This document shows, piece after piece, positions 22,157 through 34,223 of a stretch of 64,000 bases of DNA. The stretch covers positions 5,456,001 to 5,520,000 of the forward strand of contig JAWHQI010000065.1 of the NCBI GenBank assembly GCA_033032865.1. The letters run 5' to 3'. Under the pieces are notes generated by a model. It saw only the letters and a list, made by a program, of their open reading frames with translations. It did not search any database and had not been told where the DNA came from. Position 1 is the first letter of the stretch. Every line of letters starts with the position of its first letter. Position numbers and translations under genes: made by a program. The stretch is from Dactylorhiza incarnata. Lineage: Eukaryota > Streptophyta > Magnoliopsida > Asparagales > Orchidaceae.

Positions 22157-24019
22157 AACACTCTTTATGTGCCTACTTTTCCATGCAACTTACTATCAGT
22201 CAAGGCACTCTCTCAACAATTACAATGCTCTATTATGTTCACTCCGACTAACTGTTATTTTCAGGATCTTCATACGAAGGAGACAGTTGCTACTGGGACT
22301 GAGAGTGGAGGCCTCTACTTCCTTGACGTTCTTGCTGCTCACTCTGTTTCTACCGTCTCTGATTCTCTCCATCAATGGCACCTCCGTCTTGGGCACCCTC
22401 CACCTCGGCTGCTGTATCAACTTCTACCTCGCCTCATCAAAGATACCTCTCCTCTCAACTGTGAAGCTTGTCAATTAGGAAAGCACCATCGGGCTTCCTA
22501 CCCTGCCAAACATGGACGTAGCTCGACACGTCCATTTGATCTCCTCCACTCGGACATCTGGGGTCCTTCTCCTATCAAGACCGTAGGAGGGAGTAGTTTG
22601 TATTTTGTTACTTTTATTGATGACTTCACTCGCTGTACTTGGGTGTATCTGTTAAAAGATCGCTTAGAACTTTTTTATGTTTTCAAAACTTTCTATAATG
22701 AAATTTCCACTCAGTTTGGAGTGTCTATCAAGACTATTCGCACTGATAATGCTAAAGAGTATGTTTCTCATCTATTTTCTGAGTTTTGCATGAATCATGG
22801 TCTTATACATCAGACTAGTTGTCCTTATACTTCTCAACAAAATGGGATAGCGGAACGTAAGAATCGTCACCTCCTCGACATGGCTCGCACCTTACTCTTC
22901 CAGATGAATATGCCCAAAGCCTATTGGGGTCATGCCATCCTCATCTCCTGCTATCTCATTAACCGCATTCCCTCCACTCTTCTTCACGGCTCCACCTCCT
23001 TCTCTCTTCTATATCCCACCTCACAAACCTTCTCATTACCTCTCAAGGTGTTCGGTTGTACTGCGTTTGTCCACACTCCTTCCCCAGGTCGGGACAAACT
23101 CTCTCCTCGGGCCGTTAAATGCATCTTTGTTGGTTATTCTCCAACTCAGAAAGGGTACCGATGCTATGATCCCCTTCTCCGCAAACAATATGTTTCCGCT
23201 GATGTCACCTTCTTTGAAACTGTTCCATACTATTCTCACTCTTCCACCTCTCCGCCTCCTGCGCCTAGTCCAACAACACCGCTTATTTACTCTCCACCAC
23301 CACCACCACCTACTCTCCCAACTCCACCACCTCTTCCTTTCCCTCCACCTCCTCCAGCATCTTATTCCACCTGTCCTCCTACTCCGGGGCCTTCTCTCCC
23401 GGCTCTTGGGCCAGCACTATCTTCTTCTGATGATGACTCTCCTGCAGATATAGTCACCACTGAAGACCTCCCTATTGCTCTTCGGAAGGGAGTTCGCTCA
23501 TGTACGCAACACTCTATTCACGATATTATAACTTATGCTCAACTTACCCCCTCTGCTAGGGCTTTTGCTATTGCTATTACAGATACTGCCACCCCAACCA
23601 GTTATCAGGAGTCTCTTGCCATCCCACATTGGAAGGCTGCCATGGATGATGAAATCTCCACCCTTCAGGACCGTGGCACTTGGACTCTTATTCCTCCACC
23701 TATTGGGATAGATGTTGTTGGGTGTAGATGGGTCTTTGTGATAAAATATTGTGCTGATGGCTCTGTTGACCGCTACAAAGCTCGCTTGGTTGCCAAAGGT
23801 TTTACTCAGACATATGGAGTAGACTTCTTTGACACTTTCTCACCTGTCGCTCGTCTTACAACCATCAGGGTCCTCTTCTCTGTGGCCGTCAACAAAGGTT
23901 GGCAACTCTCTCAATTGGATGTCAAAAATGCCTTTCTCTATGGTGATGTTCAAGAGGTTGTTTTCATGGAGCAACCTCCAGGGTATGTTGCTCCGGGGAG
24001 ACTCGTGTATGTAAGCTAA
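22157..24019 (+). pseudogene. Element D integrase and start of reverse transcriptase
   Basis: In frame with gag after the second stop. The integrase zinc domain ([20 protein letters not shown]) precedes the core, with Asp in LHSDIWGP, Asp in RTDNAKEY and the [14 protein letters not shown] block carrying the catalytic Glu. A Pro/Ser-rich linker spans about 23240-23420. RT begins at about 23600, with [13 protein letters not shown] and [11 protein letters not shown]. One base is missing near 24000, in the block after PPGYVAPG, so this frame ends at 24017-24019. Confidence 0.92.
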
Positions 24020-25632
24020 AGAAGGCCATCTATAGTCTTAAGCAAAGTCCTCGCGCCTGGTTCGAAAAATTTAACGAGGTTATCAAGATCATTGGTTTTT
24101 CCCGTAGTTCTGCGGATCACTCTCTCTTCATTCGCAAGACATCTCATGGAATGGTTGTTCTGGCTGTATACGTTGATGACATCCTTCTCACAGGTGATGA
24201 TGTTGAAGGTGTCTCCCTTACAAAGAAACATCTCCTCCAACACTTTGTGACCAAAGATATGGGGACCCCCAAGTACTTTCTGGGCATTGAAATCTCAAGG
24301 AAGCATAGCTCCATTGTTCTCTCACAACGGAAGTATGCTATTGATCTTCTAAAGGAAACAGGTCTTCTGGGTGCTAAACCTGCTAAATATCCTATGACAA
24401 TTGTAGACAACAAACTCTGGACTGACAACTCCCCTCCTCTACCTGATAGCACTAGATATCATCGTCTTATAGGCAAGCTCATCTACCTAACTGTAACAAG
24501 ACCTGATATCTGCTATGTTGTTGGGAAGGTCAGCCAATTCATGCAAGCTCCGAAGGAATGTCATCTTCAAGCTGCTTTAAAGATATTAGAATACGTTAAG
24601 GGATCTCCAGGGAAGGGACTTCTGTTCCAAAGGAACAACCATCTCAAGATAGAAGCCTATTCAGATGCTAGCTACGCTGATGATAAAGGAGACAGGAAAT
24701 CCACATCTGGGTTCTGCAACTTCGTAGGAGTAAATCTGGTGAGCTGGAAGAGCAAGAAACAAGTAGTAGTATCCAGATCAAGTGCTGAGGCCGAGTACAG
24801 AAGCATGGCCCAAACCACATGTGAGTTAAAGTGGTTACGAACTCTCCTTCTTGACTTAGGAGAAGTTTACAACCATCCATTGCCAATGTTCTGTGACAAC
24901 AAAGTTGCAATCTATATATCTCAGAACCCAGTCTTTCATGAGAGAACCAAACACATTGAAGTGGACTGTCATTTCATCAGGGAAGAAAGCTTGAAGAAAC
25001 AAATCTGTACTCCCTTCGTAACTTCGGATAAAGAGCTGGCTGATATCTTCACCAAACCGATATCTTCATCCTTCTCCGATGTGTGTAACAAGCTAGGCAT
25101 GATTGATATATATGCTCCAGCTTGCGGGGGAGTGTTGAAGCCAAGCGGTCTCGAAGGATTGAAGCCGCGCGATCTGAAGCCAGCGGTCTGTGCGGTCTCC
25201 AATAATCAGACCGCAGGTTCTCCTCTGATGTACCAGATCGTGCTAGATGAAGGCCGGCGATCTCCAGCTCTATCAGACAACTGTTTGATAACCGCGGTCT
25301 GTGCGGTCTCCATGCATCAGACCGCCACTTCTCCTCAAGTATGCGAGGTCGCATCTTGTGAAGGTCAGCAACATTCCGCCTCTCCAAGCAGTCTAGAGCC
25401 AGCGGTCTCAGCGGTCTCCAAGTGCAAGACTGCCAGTTCATCTCGGATATACCAGATCGCTTCTTATGGAGAGAAGTGGTCTGGCCCTCCCGGTCTCTCC
25501 CTTACGGGGGAGCGTTTGCCAGAACGATCTAACCGTCCGACGGTCTCCTCTGTCACACGACCTTCCTCCTGTCGTGTGATCGCCCGACCTCACTCCAGAT
25601 CGCAGAAGTCGCTGCGGTCTCAATATTCCTGA
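24016..25632 (+). pseudogene. Element D reverse transcriptase C-terminal part and RNase H, running into the LTR
   Basis: After the frameshift, RT continues with [15 protein letters not shown], the catalytic YVDD (24169-24180) and the FLGIE block. RNase H shows DASYADDKGDRKSTSG, SRSSAEAEYRSMA and KHIEVDCHFIRE. Unusually there is no stop before the polypurine tract: the frame crosses the LTR start (25133) and ends with TGA at 25630-25632, adding about 165 LTR-coded residues with repeated PAVCAVS/SAVSKC units. Whether this tail is ever made is unknown. Confidence 0.9.
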
Positions 25633-25824
25633 CCGCCCAGACCGCCCAGACCGCCCAGACCGCCCAGACCGCCCAGCTCTCTTGTGTACTATGTATTTGT
25701 ATTTAGTCCCACATCGTATATTTGTATTTTACTGTTTCCCTCCTATCTATATAAAGGAGGCAATACTCTTGTAATACTTAGATTTTTGGAAATAAAAAAT
25801 TCCTGTTATTTTCAAGTTCTCACA
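25133..25824 (+). repeat. 3' LTR of element D
   Basis: Follows the polypurine tract CTTGCGGGGGAG. It has five tandem GACCGCCCA units (about 25632-25676) where the 5' LTR has two. In this copy the inverted pair around CCATGCATC has perfect GCGGTCT/AGACCGC arms, while the 5' copy has one change. The TATA box is at about 25746. It ends CTCACA at 25824, before GAGGG. Confidence 0.95.
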
Positions 25825-25829
25825 GAGGG

Positions 25830-26834
25830 AATCACCTAAAAGGAAAGAACAGCCCTGAAGGACCTGACCCAACATCACCGAGTCTCTAGGGGAACTTAAC
25901 ACTAAGGGGGATCTGCTAAACGATCAACAACCTAACGATGACCGTCTGCGAAACTCTCTAGCCAAAAGATCGAGTAAAACTCAAATCGAAAAGAATGCAC
26001 GCTCATCATCCTCTACCTTAACTCGCATATAATCGATATAATGAAAATCTAAATCACCGTCTCACTGCGCACACCTGAGGATTAATCCTCTAACCTAAGA
26101 GCACACTCTGACGCACTACGCACTAGTGCCATCTATTGCAATTACGAACGAACCGCTTATCTACACCTAGCTTAAGACACAACAACTAGCAAACTAGAAT
26201 CTCCCAACTCGATACAGATCAGAAAGGAATAGATACTTGCTCTTGTTGTTATCTTGCTCTGGGAATTCATGAAATGATGATATGCTTTCGACTTAGGATG
26301 ATAAATCATCATACTATTGACCCTTGTGCATATAACATGAATGCACGAATGCTTAACATCTTCCTTTTAAAACCATGAGTGTACTTGTGTCATCATGTAG
26401 ATCTCCAGCTTGGCACGTGTGCTTATGCAATGTTATGCAATGCATGCAGTGTTATGTAGTCTAAGAAAGGCCTTAATGCATGTTATGAGTGGCGTACACA
26501 TGTGATCTTATGCATCACATACTACATATTACTGCATGTAACGAAAAAGAAAAACCAATGGACGTGCATGCGACCTACGTTATGCATCCCATACTACATA
26601 ACAGTCGCATGTAGTCAACTATGAGGATCCATATATAGACATATATTATGCATCTCATACTACATAATATGCCCTATATACTTCTTTCATGCTTATGAGT
26701 ATAGTGTCCATGCTTCAGCCGAGATCTACCTATGACCCATCGGTGGGTGTATGCAATGAATAACATTTCTCACCGGGTGGTTAACCGGGCCAACCAGACT
26801 ATCCCAGCAACCCGGTCAACCTCCTTTGATATCA
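25830..26834 (-). mobile_element. Element F interior, part next to the 5' LTR
   Basis: About 1 kb with no coding sequence in any frame worth reporting. A tract rich in CATGCAT/ATGTTATGCA words and TACTACATA repeats spans about 26330-26680. On the minus strand the bases next to the LTR (26810-26834) read TTGATATCAAAGG, a degenerate form of the TGGTATCAGAG primer site used by Tekay elements. The stretch supports the view that F carries no proteins of its own. Confidence 0.65.
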
Positions 26835-27696
26835 ACTGTCACGACCCGCATTTTCCCATGAAATTAATAAATATTATTAGAGTAAGGGAAAAATATGTGT
26901 TATGATGTCACATCTTGCAGGGGACAGCTACAGACGCTCAGGCAGCCACTACTCACAAAAATTTATAAAAAAAGACATAAATTTGTTTGAGTTAAATAGA
27001 GAATTTACATTTTTTAGCTTAAGGTCGTGTCCCTCGGTCCAGTGGATCAACTAGTCCATGAGTAGAAATCTATACATATGCAGCGAAAAGATAGTTTCAT
27101 TTTATCCTACAGGAGCATGAAGATCGAACATTCCAGCAATGATATGCACATCCCTGGATTTAGTATAAGTAAAGAAGGACTTTTCTATGATCTTCAAAGT
27201 AGGTGACATTTACATAAAATCATGCTATGCAATAATGTCATTTTCTATACATAAAATAACTCATGCATCCTAACATACAAACTTCCCAGAGAGCAAGTAT
27301 GTAAACTAACCAGAAAGTAACAGCAGAAAAGCTAGCAAGTAATCTAACACTGGAAAACCAAAGGTACAACCCAAGCAAAGGAACAACTACCTCACAACAG
27401 TGAGGGGAAAGCGGACAACTACAACTAACCGCAGCTCCAAAGACACCAACTCTACCACCAAAATTGCTACTGCTCTGAGCTTGAGACATTCAAAAGAAAA
27501 GAATGCCTCAGCAAGAAAGTGCAAGTGGCAGCAAGAATAAAACTAAGATTTTCAATAAACAATAGTTAGCAACAAATCAAAATATCAAATTTGCAGGAAA
27601 AAGCTTTTAAAAGTTACACAATGATTAGCTTGAAACAACCCGAGCCAGCTCAATCGAGTGCACTCGGCAAGAGAAATGCATGCACCAAAAGTAATG

Positions 27697-27738
<42 letters not shown>

Positions 27739-27805
27739 AGCACTTGAGATTGATCTGCTCGAGAAAAAGGGCATCATTTAACGCCGGGGAAAACACAAAG
27801 CCTCG
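26835..27805 (-). repeat. Element F 5' LTR, part 1
   Basis: Its bases align with 16047-17000 of the other LTR. It includes an (AT)n run of about 36 bp at 27699-27735, which is much shorter in the other LTR. It is cut after CCTCG (27801-27805), the target duplication of element G. Confidence 0.88.
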
Positions 27806-28504
27806 TGTTGAAACCAGAACTTGGTCTTTTGTGGAGCTCGGGCCCCCAACAGGTTGGGGGGCAGCTAGCACTTACTGATTCCTCAGAGGGAAACAGACCA
27901 AAGACTCAAAACTAGACACAGACCCTTGGTCGCAGCGAGAATGTCCCACCACACATCCGGAAGATCTTTGAGCGCTTCCCCTCCCAAGCCAAAGCTGAGA
28001 CTAGGCACCTTGGAGAGCCTGAGATCTAAGCCAAGATAACCTAGGGAGGAGGAAGCTCAGAGTACTGAGATTGGAATCCTCTCCAAAGGTGCCCTTCAAG
28101 GTCTATTTATAGTTTTCTACTTACGGTTTGCTAATAGCGGGATTCCGCCTCACACTTTTGCTATGCGCAACCCAAAATGGTCTGCCAACAACCAAACCCT
28201 GCTGTTTGGATAGGCTAAATGCAGACCACCAAGGGTTTTCAGGTATAATCACCCCTGGACCCTTACTGGCGAGCCGCCCACAAGGGCTCCTCTCGTGAAC
28301 TGAGAGGCCTGACTCGCTCGCCTTCCTGCGAGCGGTCGACGAGGGCCCGACACACTCACCTTCCTGCGAGCAGTCGACGAGAGCCCGGCTCGCCCGCCTC
28401 CTTGCGAGCGACCCTAGAGCACCTGGCTCGCCTTCCTTCCTATCCTTCTTGCATGTTGATCCCTTGGCCTCCGCTCACCTCTTGGCGAATACCGAGGTTG
28501 TACA
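27806..28504 (-). repeat. 3' LTR of element G
   Basis: On the minus strand it begins TGTACAACC (28504) and ends GGTTTCAACA (27806). The TATA box on the minus strand (CTATAAATAGACC) is near 28100. Around 28265-28425 the words CTCGCC, GCGAGC and GTCGACGAG alternate. A purine-rich tract (AAGAGAGGGAATTG on the minus strand) lies just upstream, at 28505-28518. Confidence 0.9.
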
Positions 28505-28618
28505 CAATTCCCTCTCTTCGCGAGGCTACCTTAGGCTCACGAAGAAACATCCAACCCCTGGTGTTCGCTAGCCTCTTGATGAAGTGGTGAGAATCTTTTG
28601 GTGGGCCCCATGCCCAAT

Positions 28619-29860
28619 GCTATAAATACCATTCTCTCTGGTCGGTACATGAACTTTTTCTCCCTCTTCTCCCTTTTGCTACTCGTCACCATATTCGCCA
28701 AGATGACAAAAAAGGAATAGATATTGGCTCGCCTCAAGTCCTCGCAGTCGACTCAAAAAGCCAAAGCTACCGAGCTCGCTCCCTAGATCTCCCAGCAACC
28801 TACTCCGCCTCCGCCTCAGGTTAAGAGGGCTAAGACCATCTGACGGCCGTCCGGTGAGGATGAGTAATCACCATTGTCTCCGTCTCCCCACCACGAGCTC
28901 GTCTCGCAGGTTTTACTGTCGAAGGTTCGATAATCCAAGTATTGCTCAACTAATTTTGTTTCTTTGCTCGCAGAACCCTCTTAGGGAAATCTCTCCAGGC
29001 CAACACCAACGGGGTCCCACCTCGCAACCCCCGGGAGGACTGACCTCCCTCCCCCCAGGTTTGAGGGCTACCGACCTGCGAGCCCCATCCTCGCGACCAG
29101 GTGAGTTATTCGCCTCGCTATTTCTTGTATTTCTTTGCTTGCTGAATCGCATTATTTCTTTCATGCAGTGACCCCTTTCGCGACTCCGGAGAGGAAAACC
29201 ACCTCTCCGGATGGCTCACCAGCCCCACCTAAAATGACCATCATCACCCCGGGGTTGGCGCTCTACGCCAACGGAGCCCGGGTGGGTCGCTACTTGGCCG
29301 ACCCCGGGGTCGCGGATGACTCGACGTACCGCCCGGGCTTGGGGAAATCTATTACTCTTGCCTTCACTGAAGCCTTCAAGGGCCATCCAAGCTCTTCTCG
29401 CCCGCGAGCCCGTACCATCCTCATCTCGCCAGGTTAAAATTTTTTTTGGATGCCTCTTTCCTTTCCTTATCGCTGATTTCTTTCTCGCATGTGTTCCCCC
29501 GACCCCGCCTGCCGAGTCGAAGCACGGAGAGGAGGAGCTATCACCCCCGCCCTTGCCGAACCAGCTCTCGGACTTCCTGGGGGACCCCGGCAACCCGGAG
29601 TAGATGAAAAGGCGGGTCACCAAGCTATTCTAGAAGTACGGCCTTATGCTGTGAAACCTATATGATTAGAACCGGATGGAAAGGACCGCTTACGTAAAGA
29701 GGTTCGCCGCGATGGAGGATGCGAATGCGCGTGTCCTTGCCGATATGCGCCAGGTTGCTCGCGGCGAGGTCACCTCACCCGGGGTGCACCTCGCGTGAAT
29801 CGAGGATCAAATGCGCCTGATGCAGCGTGAAGTCCAGTCGGTTTGCGAGTATTAATACCC
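28619..29860 (+). pseudogene. Antisense gene remnant 1 in element G
   Basis: Plus-strand gene-like sequence, opposite to gag-pol of G. A TATA box (CTATAAATACC) is at about 28619. ATG at about 28701 opens a frame rich in Lys, Ser and Pro with several in-frame stops. AG|GTGAGT near 29099 and TTTCATGCAG near 29168 look like a donor and an acceptor; the next exon contains the block MTIITPGLALYANGARVG. A later part to about 29860 could form a coiled coil (AAMEDANARVLADMRQV). I do not recognise a family with certainty. Stops show it is no longer functional. Confidence 0.5.
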
Positions 29861-30313
29861 AAAAGTGGCCGCGCGATCTGGGTGTGAGACCGCGGTCGCT
29901 GGAAATGGATCAACTACTAAACAGTTGTTTTTTATTATTTGTTGCTCGCTCTTACTATCCCTCCCCCCTTTGGGGGGTTTTCAACAATTTATGAATTTGT
30001 AATAAGGATATTTTTGCTCGCTCGCGAGCTTTCCCTTTCGCTTTCGATTATTTCTATCGTTATGTTAACTGTGCTCGCATGTTGCTAATTTATGCTTCTT
30101 ATGCATGTCTGGCCTTACGTCTCGCGAGCTACTGCCTCACCTTCACGACCTTTACTTTTTCCTCCGCAGCTTGGCTTGCTAATGGCGTGTTAGAGGATGC
30201 CGCCGGGACACGAGCCCATCCGGAGCAGATAAGGTCCAAGAAGTCGAAACGTCACCGCGCAGACCAGCTATCCACACCCCCTGGTGCTTCAAATCCTTCC
30301 CGCCCTTTTCATT

Positions 30314-33300
30314 CTTATAAATAGCCATCGGTTTTTACGTTCTAAACACCGCATTAACTATCTTCAATCTTTCTTCTCTCTTCCAGGCTCTCTCGCAATT
30401 CTCAGCTTGCACTCGTGCTTCCTCCGGTTTGCTATTATAAAATGTTGACGGAGACTCCGAGGGGCGGTCTAGGTGCGCCGCGGCCTACTGCGACCATCCT
30501 TTCTTCTGCGCCTCGTTCATCGACGAGTAGTTCCTCCCCACGGTGGATAGATACATCCCCTCGGGGTTTGTAGTTCGCCGCCCGGCAAACACAGTCACCG
30601 TCAACGAGCCGTCCACTGAAGAGCTCGCCATCCCCATTGCTCACTTCAAGAATGGGTTGCAACTCCCCCTATGGCCGGAAGTACGCCAGGTAACTTACTC
30701 AACTATTACATCTTTTGTTCACTTCGCCAACAGCACGCTAACCCCTCTTTGGTGAATTTCTCAGGTACAAAAGTACTATGGCGTCCTGCCGAGCGAGCTG
30801 ATCCCAAACGCGATCGTCGTTATAGTCGCGTTCTCCAGCTACCTGCGGGAGGAGAGGATGGAATTCAACCTGCTCATCTTCCGCAAGATCTTCTCCTTCC
30901 GCGCCAACAAAGATGGGACAACCCATTTCGCAAGCCGGCACGTTACTTGATACGTAAAATTTTCGATATAAATAATTTTCTCCAAATTTTATGAACTATA
31001 GGCAAGAGCACCTATCGTTCATAGCATAGGATATTTAAAACAAATAAATATCAAGTGTCGTATTCCACGGGTCTGTTGATTAGTTCTACTCACGCAAATT
31101 ATAATTATTATTTTATCGGAAATAAAATAGAGTTTTGAAAATAATTTAAAGAAAAGAAACATTTGATCAAGAATCCTTCTTAAGTAAAATATTTCGTAAA
31201 TCTAGAATTCATAAGAAATTGATTTAGACAAAACTTGACCGTGGAGGATCCCAAAATATGGTAAACCCTCTCTCGAGAGAACTACCACCTAACCTTAGGT
31301 TGATCGATCAAGATCCCTCGGCCAGTCGAAACCCCTAAGCTTGCTTTATGCGGTGAGCCCCACTATTGGATTTGACTCCAATCCGGAAGATTTGCGTCAC
31401 CCTCTCTCGAGGAGTGCAAACAATTCTTTCTACCGATGAGCGATCTATCCGTATTTACGGATCTCTCGATACACTAAAATACCGATCAAACTTGATTATC
31501 ATACCCTAGAAATATGAAACCAATAATTGCAAATCAACGGTAAATCTTAGTTTCCAAATCCAAACTATGAATAAAAGATTATGAAATACAAAAGCTTAGG
31601 AAATCATCGGATCAAATGCTATTAGTTAAACATGATTTAAAAAGAAGAACAATTTTATTTCTAAGAAAAGAAATAACACTTACAAGAAATAAAATTCTAA
31701 TCTAGGAATTAAAAAGTGCAAGACAAAAAGTAAACTGCTTATTTAAAATTACACTAATAAAATGCAGGAAAACTAAGCTAAGAATGATCCAATCGAAGCA
31801 TGGACTGGATTCCCATCACTTTGGCAGCAGCTGACTTTTATAGGCAGAAAATTGGTGAATCACGCCCTTGGTCACGCCGGTGACCAAGGGCGTGTAAGCT
31901 GCGTACCTGCGTCTTGAAAGCCCGGGAACGTTGGGGAAGAGAAACCGCCAAAATTGATCATCTCGACAGGTCACGGCCTAGGTCACGCCCGTGACCTAGG
32001 GCGTGTCTTGACCGAGTCAGGAAACGGTGGGAAACGACGCGATCTGGAGTTAATCTGGCAGTTGTGGGAGCGGTCACGCCCCTTGGTCACGCCCGTGACC
32101 AAGGGCGTGTAAGCTGGAACGGCTCAGCGGCGGAAACTGCTTGTATTGAATGCTTGTTGGGAGAGTCACGCCCGTGACCTGAAGGTCACGCCCTATGTCA
32201 CGCCCGTGACTTGGGGTGTGTAATCTTAAACCGACGTGGCAATGTCATCCGGGAGCTGAAGGCGGAGCACGGCCGTGACCATGGTCACGCCCCCAGGTCA
32301 CGCCCGAGACCTGGGGCGTGTACTGAGGATTTTCACAGATTTGTTCTGGAATTTCCCCTGAACACGACTGTGGGCTTGAATTTGCTATTAGCAGACCCAG
32401 ATTACCTCAAAACACAAAATAAAGTAAATTATATATATTAAACTAAAATTATATAAAAACTAATTAATTACTACTAAAATATTATATAAAAATAACTATA
32501 AATAATGCACTATCATTACAGTCTGCGAGACAGTGAACAAGAGCCACTACTGGCACCAGAAGTTCGTCCTCGTCAAAGGACCCTTCGGCAATATTCCTTT
32601 CTCCCCCTCCAGCGAGATGATGCAACCTACCGCCCGCTGCCTCGCTCGGGGGTGACGACGCGAAGCTCTTCCAGTATATGGAAGGGAAGAACTTCGAGGT
32701 CGCCTACCTCCGGCAGAGGGTGGACTCGCTGCTGCCGGTCCCACAAGGAGAAGTTTTGACTCGCGCTCGCAAACTCCCATAACTTTTTTTTATTCTGATT
32801 GCTAAATCTTTCATTGCCTTTGTAGGAGTGCAGGATCTTCCCCTCCACCCCCCGAATGCGAGGAGCGCAGCCCTCTCCTCTAGCTCTCTCGCCACCGCGT
32901 CCGTCGAAGCGTGCCGAGAACCTCTCGACTTGACTTCTGGCAAGAAGCGGTCGCCGCCTGCGAGCCGGAGGCTCCCCTCCACAACTAAAGGGAAAGATGT
33001 CATGGACCTGAGCGAGCCGGAGGCTCCCCTCCCCCCGCCCGCGAGTCAAAAGGCTACCAAGGAGAGCAGCGAGACTGGGGACGCTTCCGCCGAGCCCAAG
33101 CCAGCGAGCCACAAGAATTTCGGTCTCGGCGCGAGTCTCCCGGACGCGGTTGGTGAGCTGCTGCTGGTGTGGGATCCTGACCACAACAGGATCTCATACT
33201 CTTCGCTCCTCCCCTCCTGGGTTGAGAGCGACAAGGTTAGGGGCGAGCCGTTCGCCCTTACCTTCGGGATGTATGGCCGCGAGGATGCCACAAGCTTCAG

Positions 33301-33920
33301 CGCCCTAAGGTCCAGGGTGCTCGTCTACGAGGCCATGCGAGCCCAGTTCCGGGCCATGGAGCTCACCCACATGGTGGGCCAGCGGTACCTAACTTCAGAC
33401 AGGGACTCTAAGAAGCTCAAGAGCGAGCTCTAGGAGGCCACAGATGAGGTCGCGCGCCTCAAGGGCAAAGAGGCCCTGTCGGAGGGTCTCCTCGACAGCC
33501 TCCAAGGCGGAATGGTAAGTGGTTCATACAACCTTTCCTCCTCGCTCGCCTTTTCTTTTCACCTTATGACTTAACTTTTTTTTTCAGGACGCTGAGTCAG
33601 CGAGCCAACTCCTCACGCAAAATGCCGGTCTGGAAATGGAGAACGGGCTCCTAAAAGCTCAAATCCGTGAGTTACCAGGGCTGTGCTCCCCCCGCCCCCT
33701 CCGCGAGCTGGGGCTCGCAACTGAATGCGGGACGAGGAAGAGGCGACCCGCAAGAGCTCGATGGGCTTCGCCAACCTCGTCTTCGATACCCTCAAGGGGT
33801 TTGCTTTCTAAGGATGTAATGGAGCTTAACGTCGAGGGCGTCGTCCTAGACTTGTTCACGCCGATTCCAGAGCCCGAAGATCGCGGGAGCGAGGAGGAGC
33901 TGTCCGGCGACCGGCCTTGA
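30314..33920 (+). pseudogene. Antisense gene remnant 2 in element G, Transposase_28-like
   Basis: A TATA box (TATAAATAGCC, about 30316) precedes this plus-strand gene. The readable protein contains YIPSGFVV, HFKNGLQLPLWPEV and, after an apparent intron (donor AG|GTAACT near 30690, acceptor CTCAG near 30764), YYGVLPSELIPNAI. This resembles the putative gypsy-type transposon domain found on the antisense strand of Tat elements (Pfam Transposase_28), by my recollection of the family. A TAG stands just before the first block (about 30536). A solo LTR (30948-32515) interrupts it. The rest runs through a Pro/Ser-rich segment (32828-33430) and a coiled-coil-like end (33590-33920), with a stop at 33431-33433. 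An AATAAA-type signal follows near 34000. Its function in the element is unknown. Confidence 0.55.
30948..32515 (-). repeat. Solo LTR of an Athila/Tat-type gypsy element
   Basis: A 1568-bp LTR with no interior. On the minus strand it starts TGATAGTGC and ends CGTATCA. Flanks are TTACT (30943-30947) and TTACA (32516-32520), a 5-bp target duplication with one change. The minus-strand TATA box (CTATAAAAG) is near 31840. The sequence GCAAGAGCACC near 30997 matches the GCAAGTGCACC of element I LTRs. Five large palindromes occupy 31861-32325; the first has perfect 15-bp arms (CACGCCCTTGGTCAC, 31861-31875 and 31880-31894) around GCCG. Recombination between two LTRs is the usual origin of a solo LTR. 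Confidence 0.85.
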
Positions 33921-34223
33921 GTTTTTTTTTCCATGTACATTTTTATTTTGACTGGCGAGTTCGCCGTTACATGTAATGACTACCTTTCAAGAAATGAAAT
34001 AAAGTATTTTTTTAAACTTTAAATGGTCATTTTGTCTTGCTCGAGCCAATGCTTTTTACTATGCTCGCGCTAATATATTTTGTCATGCTCGCACCCATAT
34101 GCTTAGCCATGCTCGCGTTCACACAGTTTACCTTTGCAATGGTTATAAGATTCACCGTTTTATTGTCCTTTCATTTTGTCTCTCTACCATACCCCGCGCA
34201 CACCCAATAAGGCGTTCGCGTAG
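33921..34223. other. Element G interior, non-coding tail of antisense gene
   Basis: AT-rich. The bases AAATGAAATAAAG near 33998 could serve as a polyadenylation signal for the antisense gene. Words of the form GCTCGCGC repeat at 34038-34120. It ends at CGTAG (34219-34223), the duplication of element I. Confidence 0.5.

Larger units (their letters stand above)
20258..25824 (+). mobile_element. Complete Ty1/copia element D with 5-bp target duplication
   Basis: LTRs 20258-20922 and 25133-25824 flank a copia gag-pol. GAGGG occurs at 20253-20257 and 25825-25829. The two LTRs look almost identical apart from three extra 9-bp units (GACCGCCCA) in the 3' copy, which account exactly for the 27-bp length difference. 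The insertion is recent, yet gag-pol carries two stops and one frameshift. It sits in the interior of element F. Confidence 0.96.
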
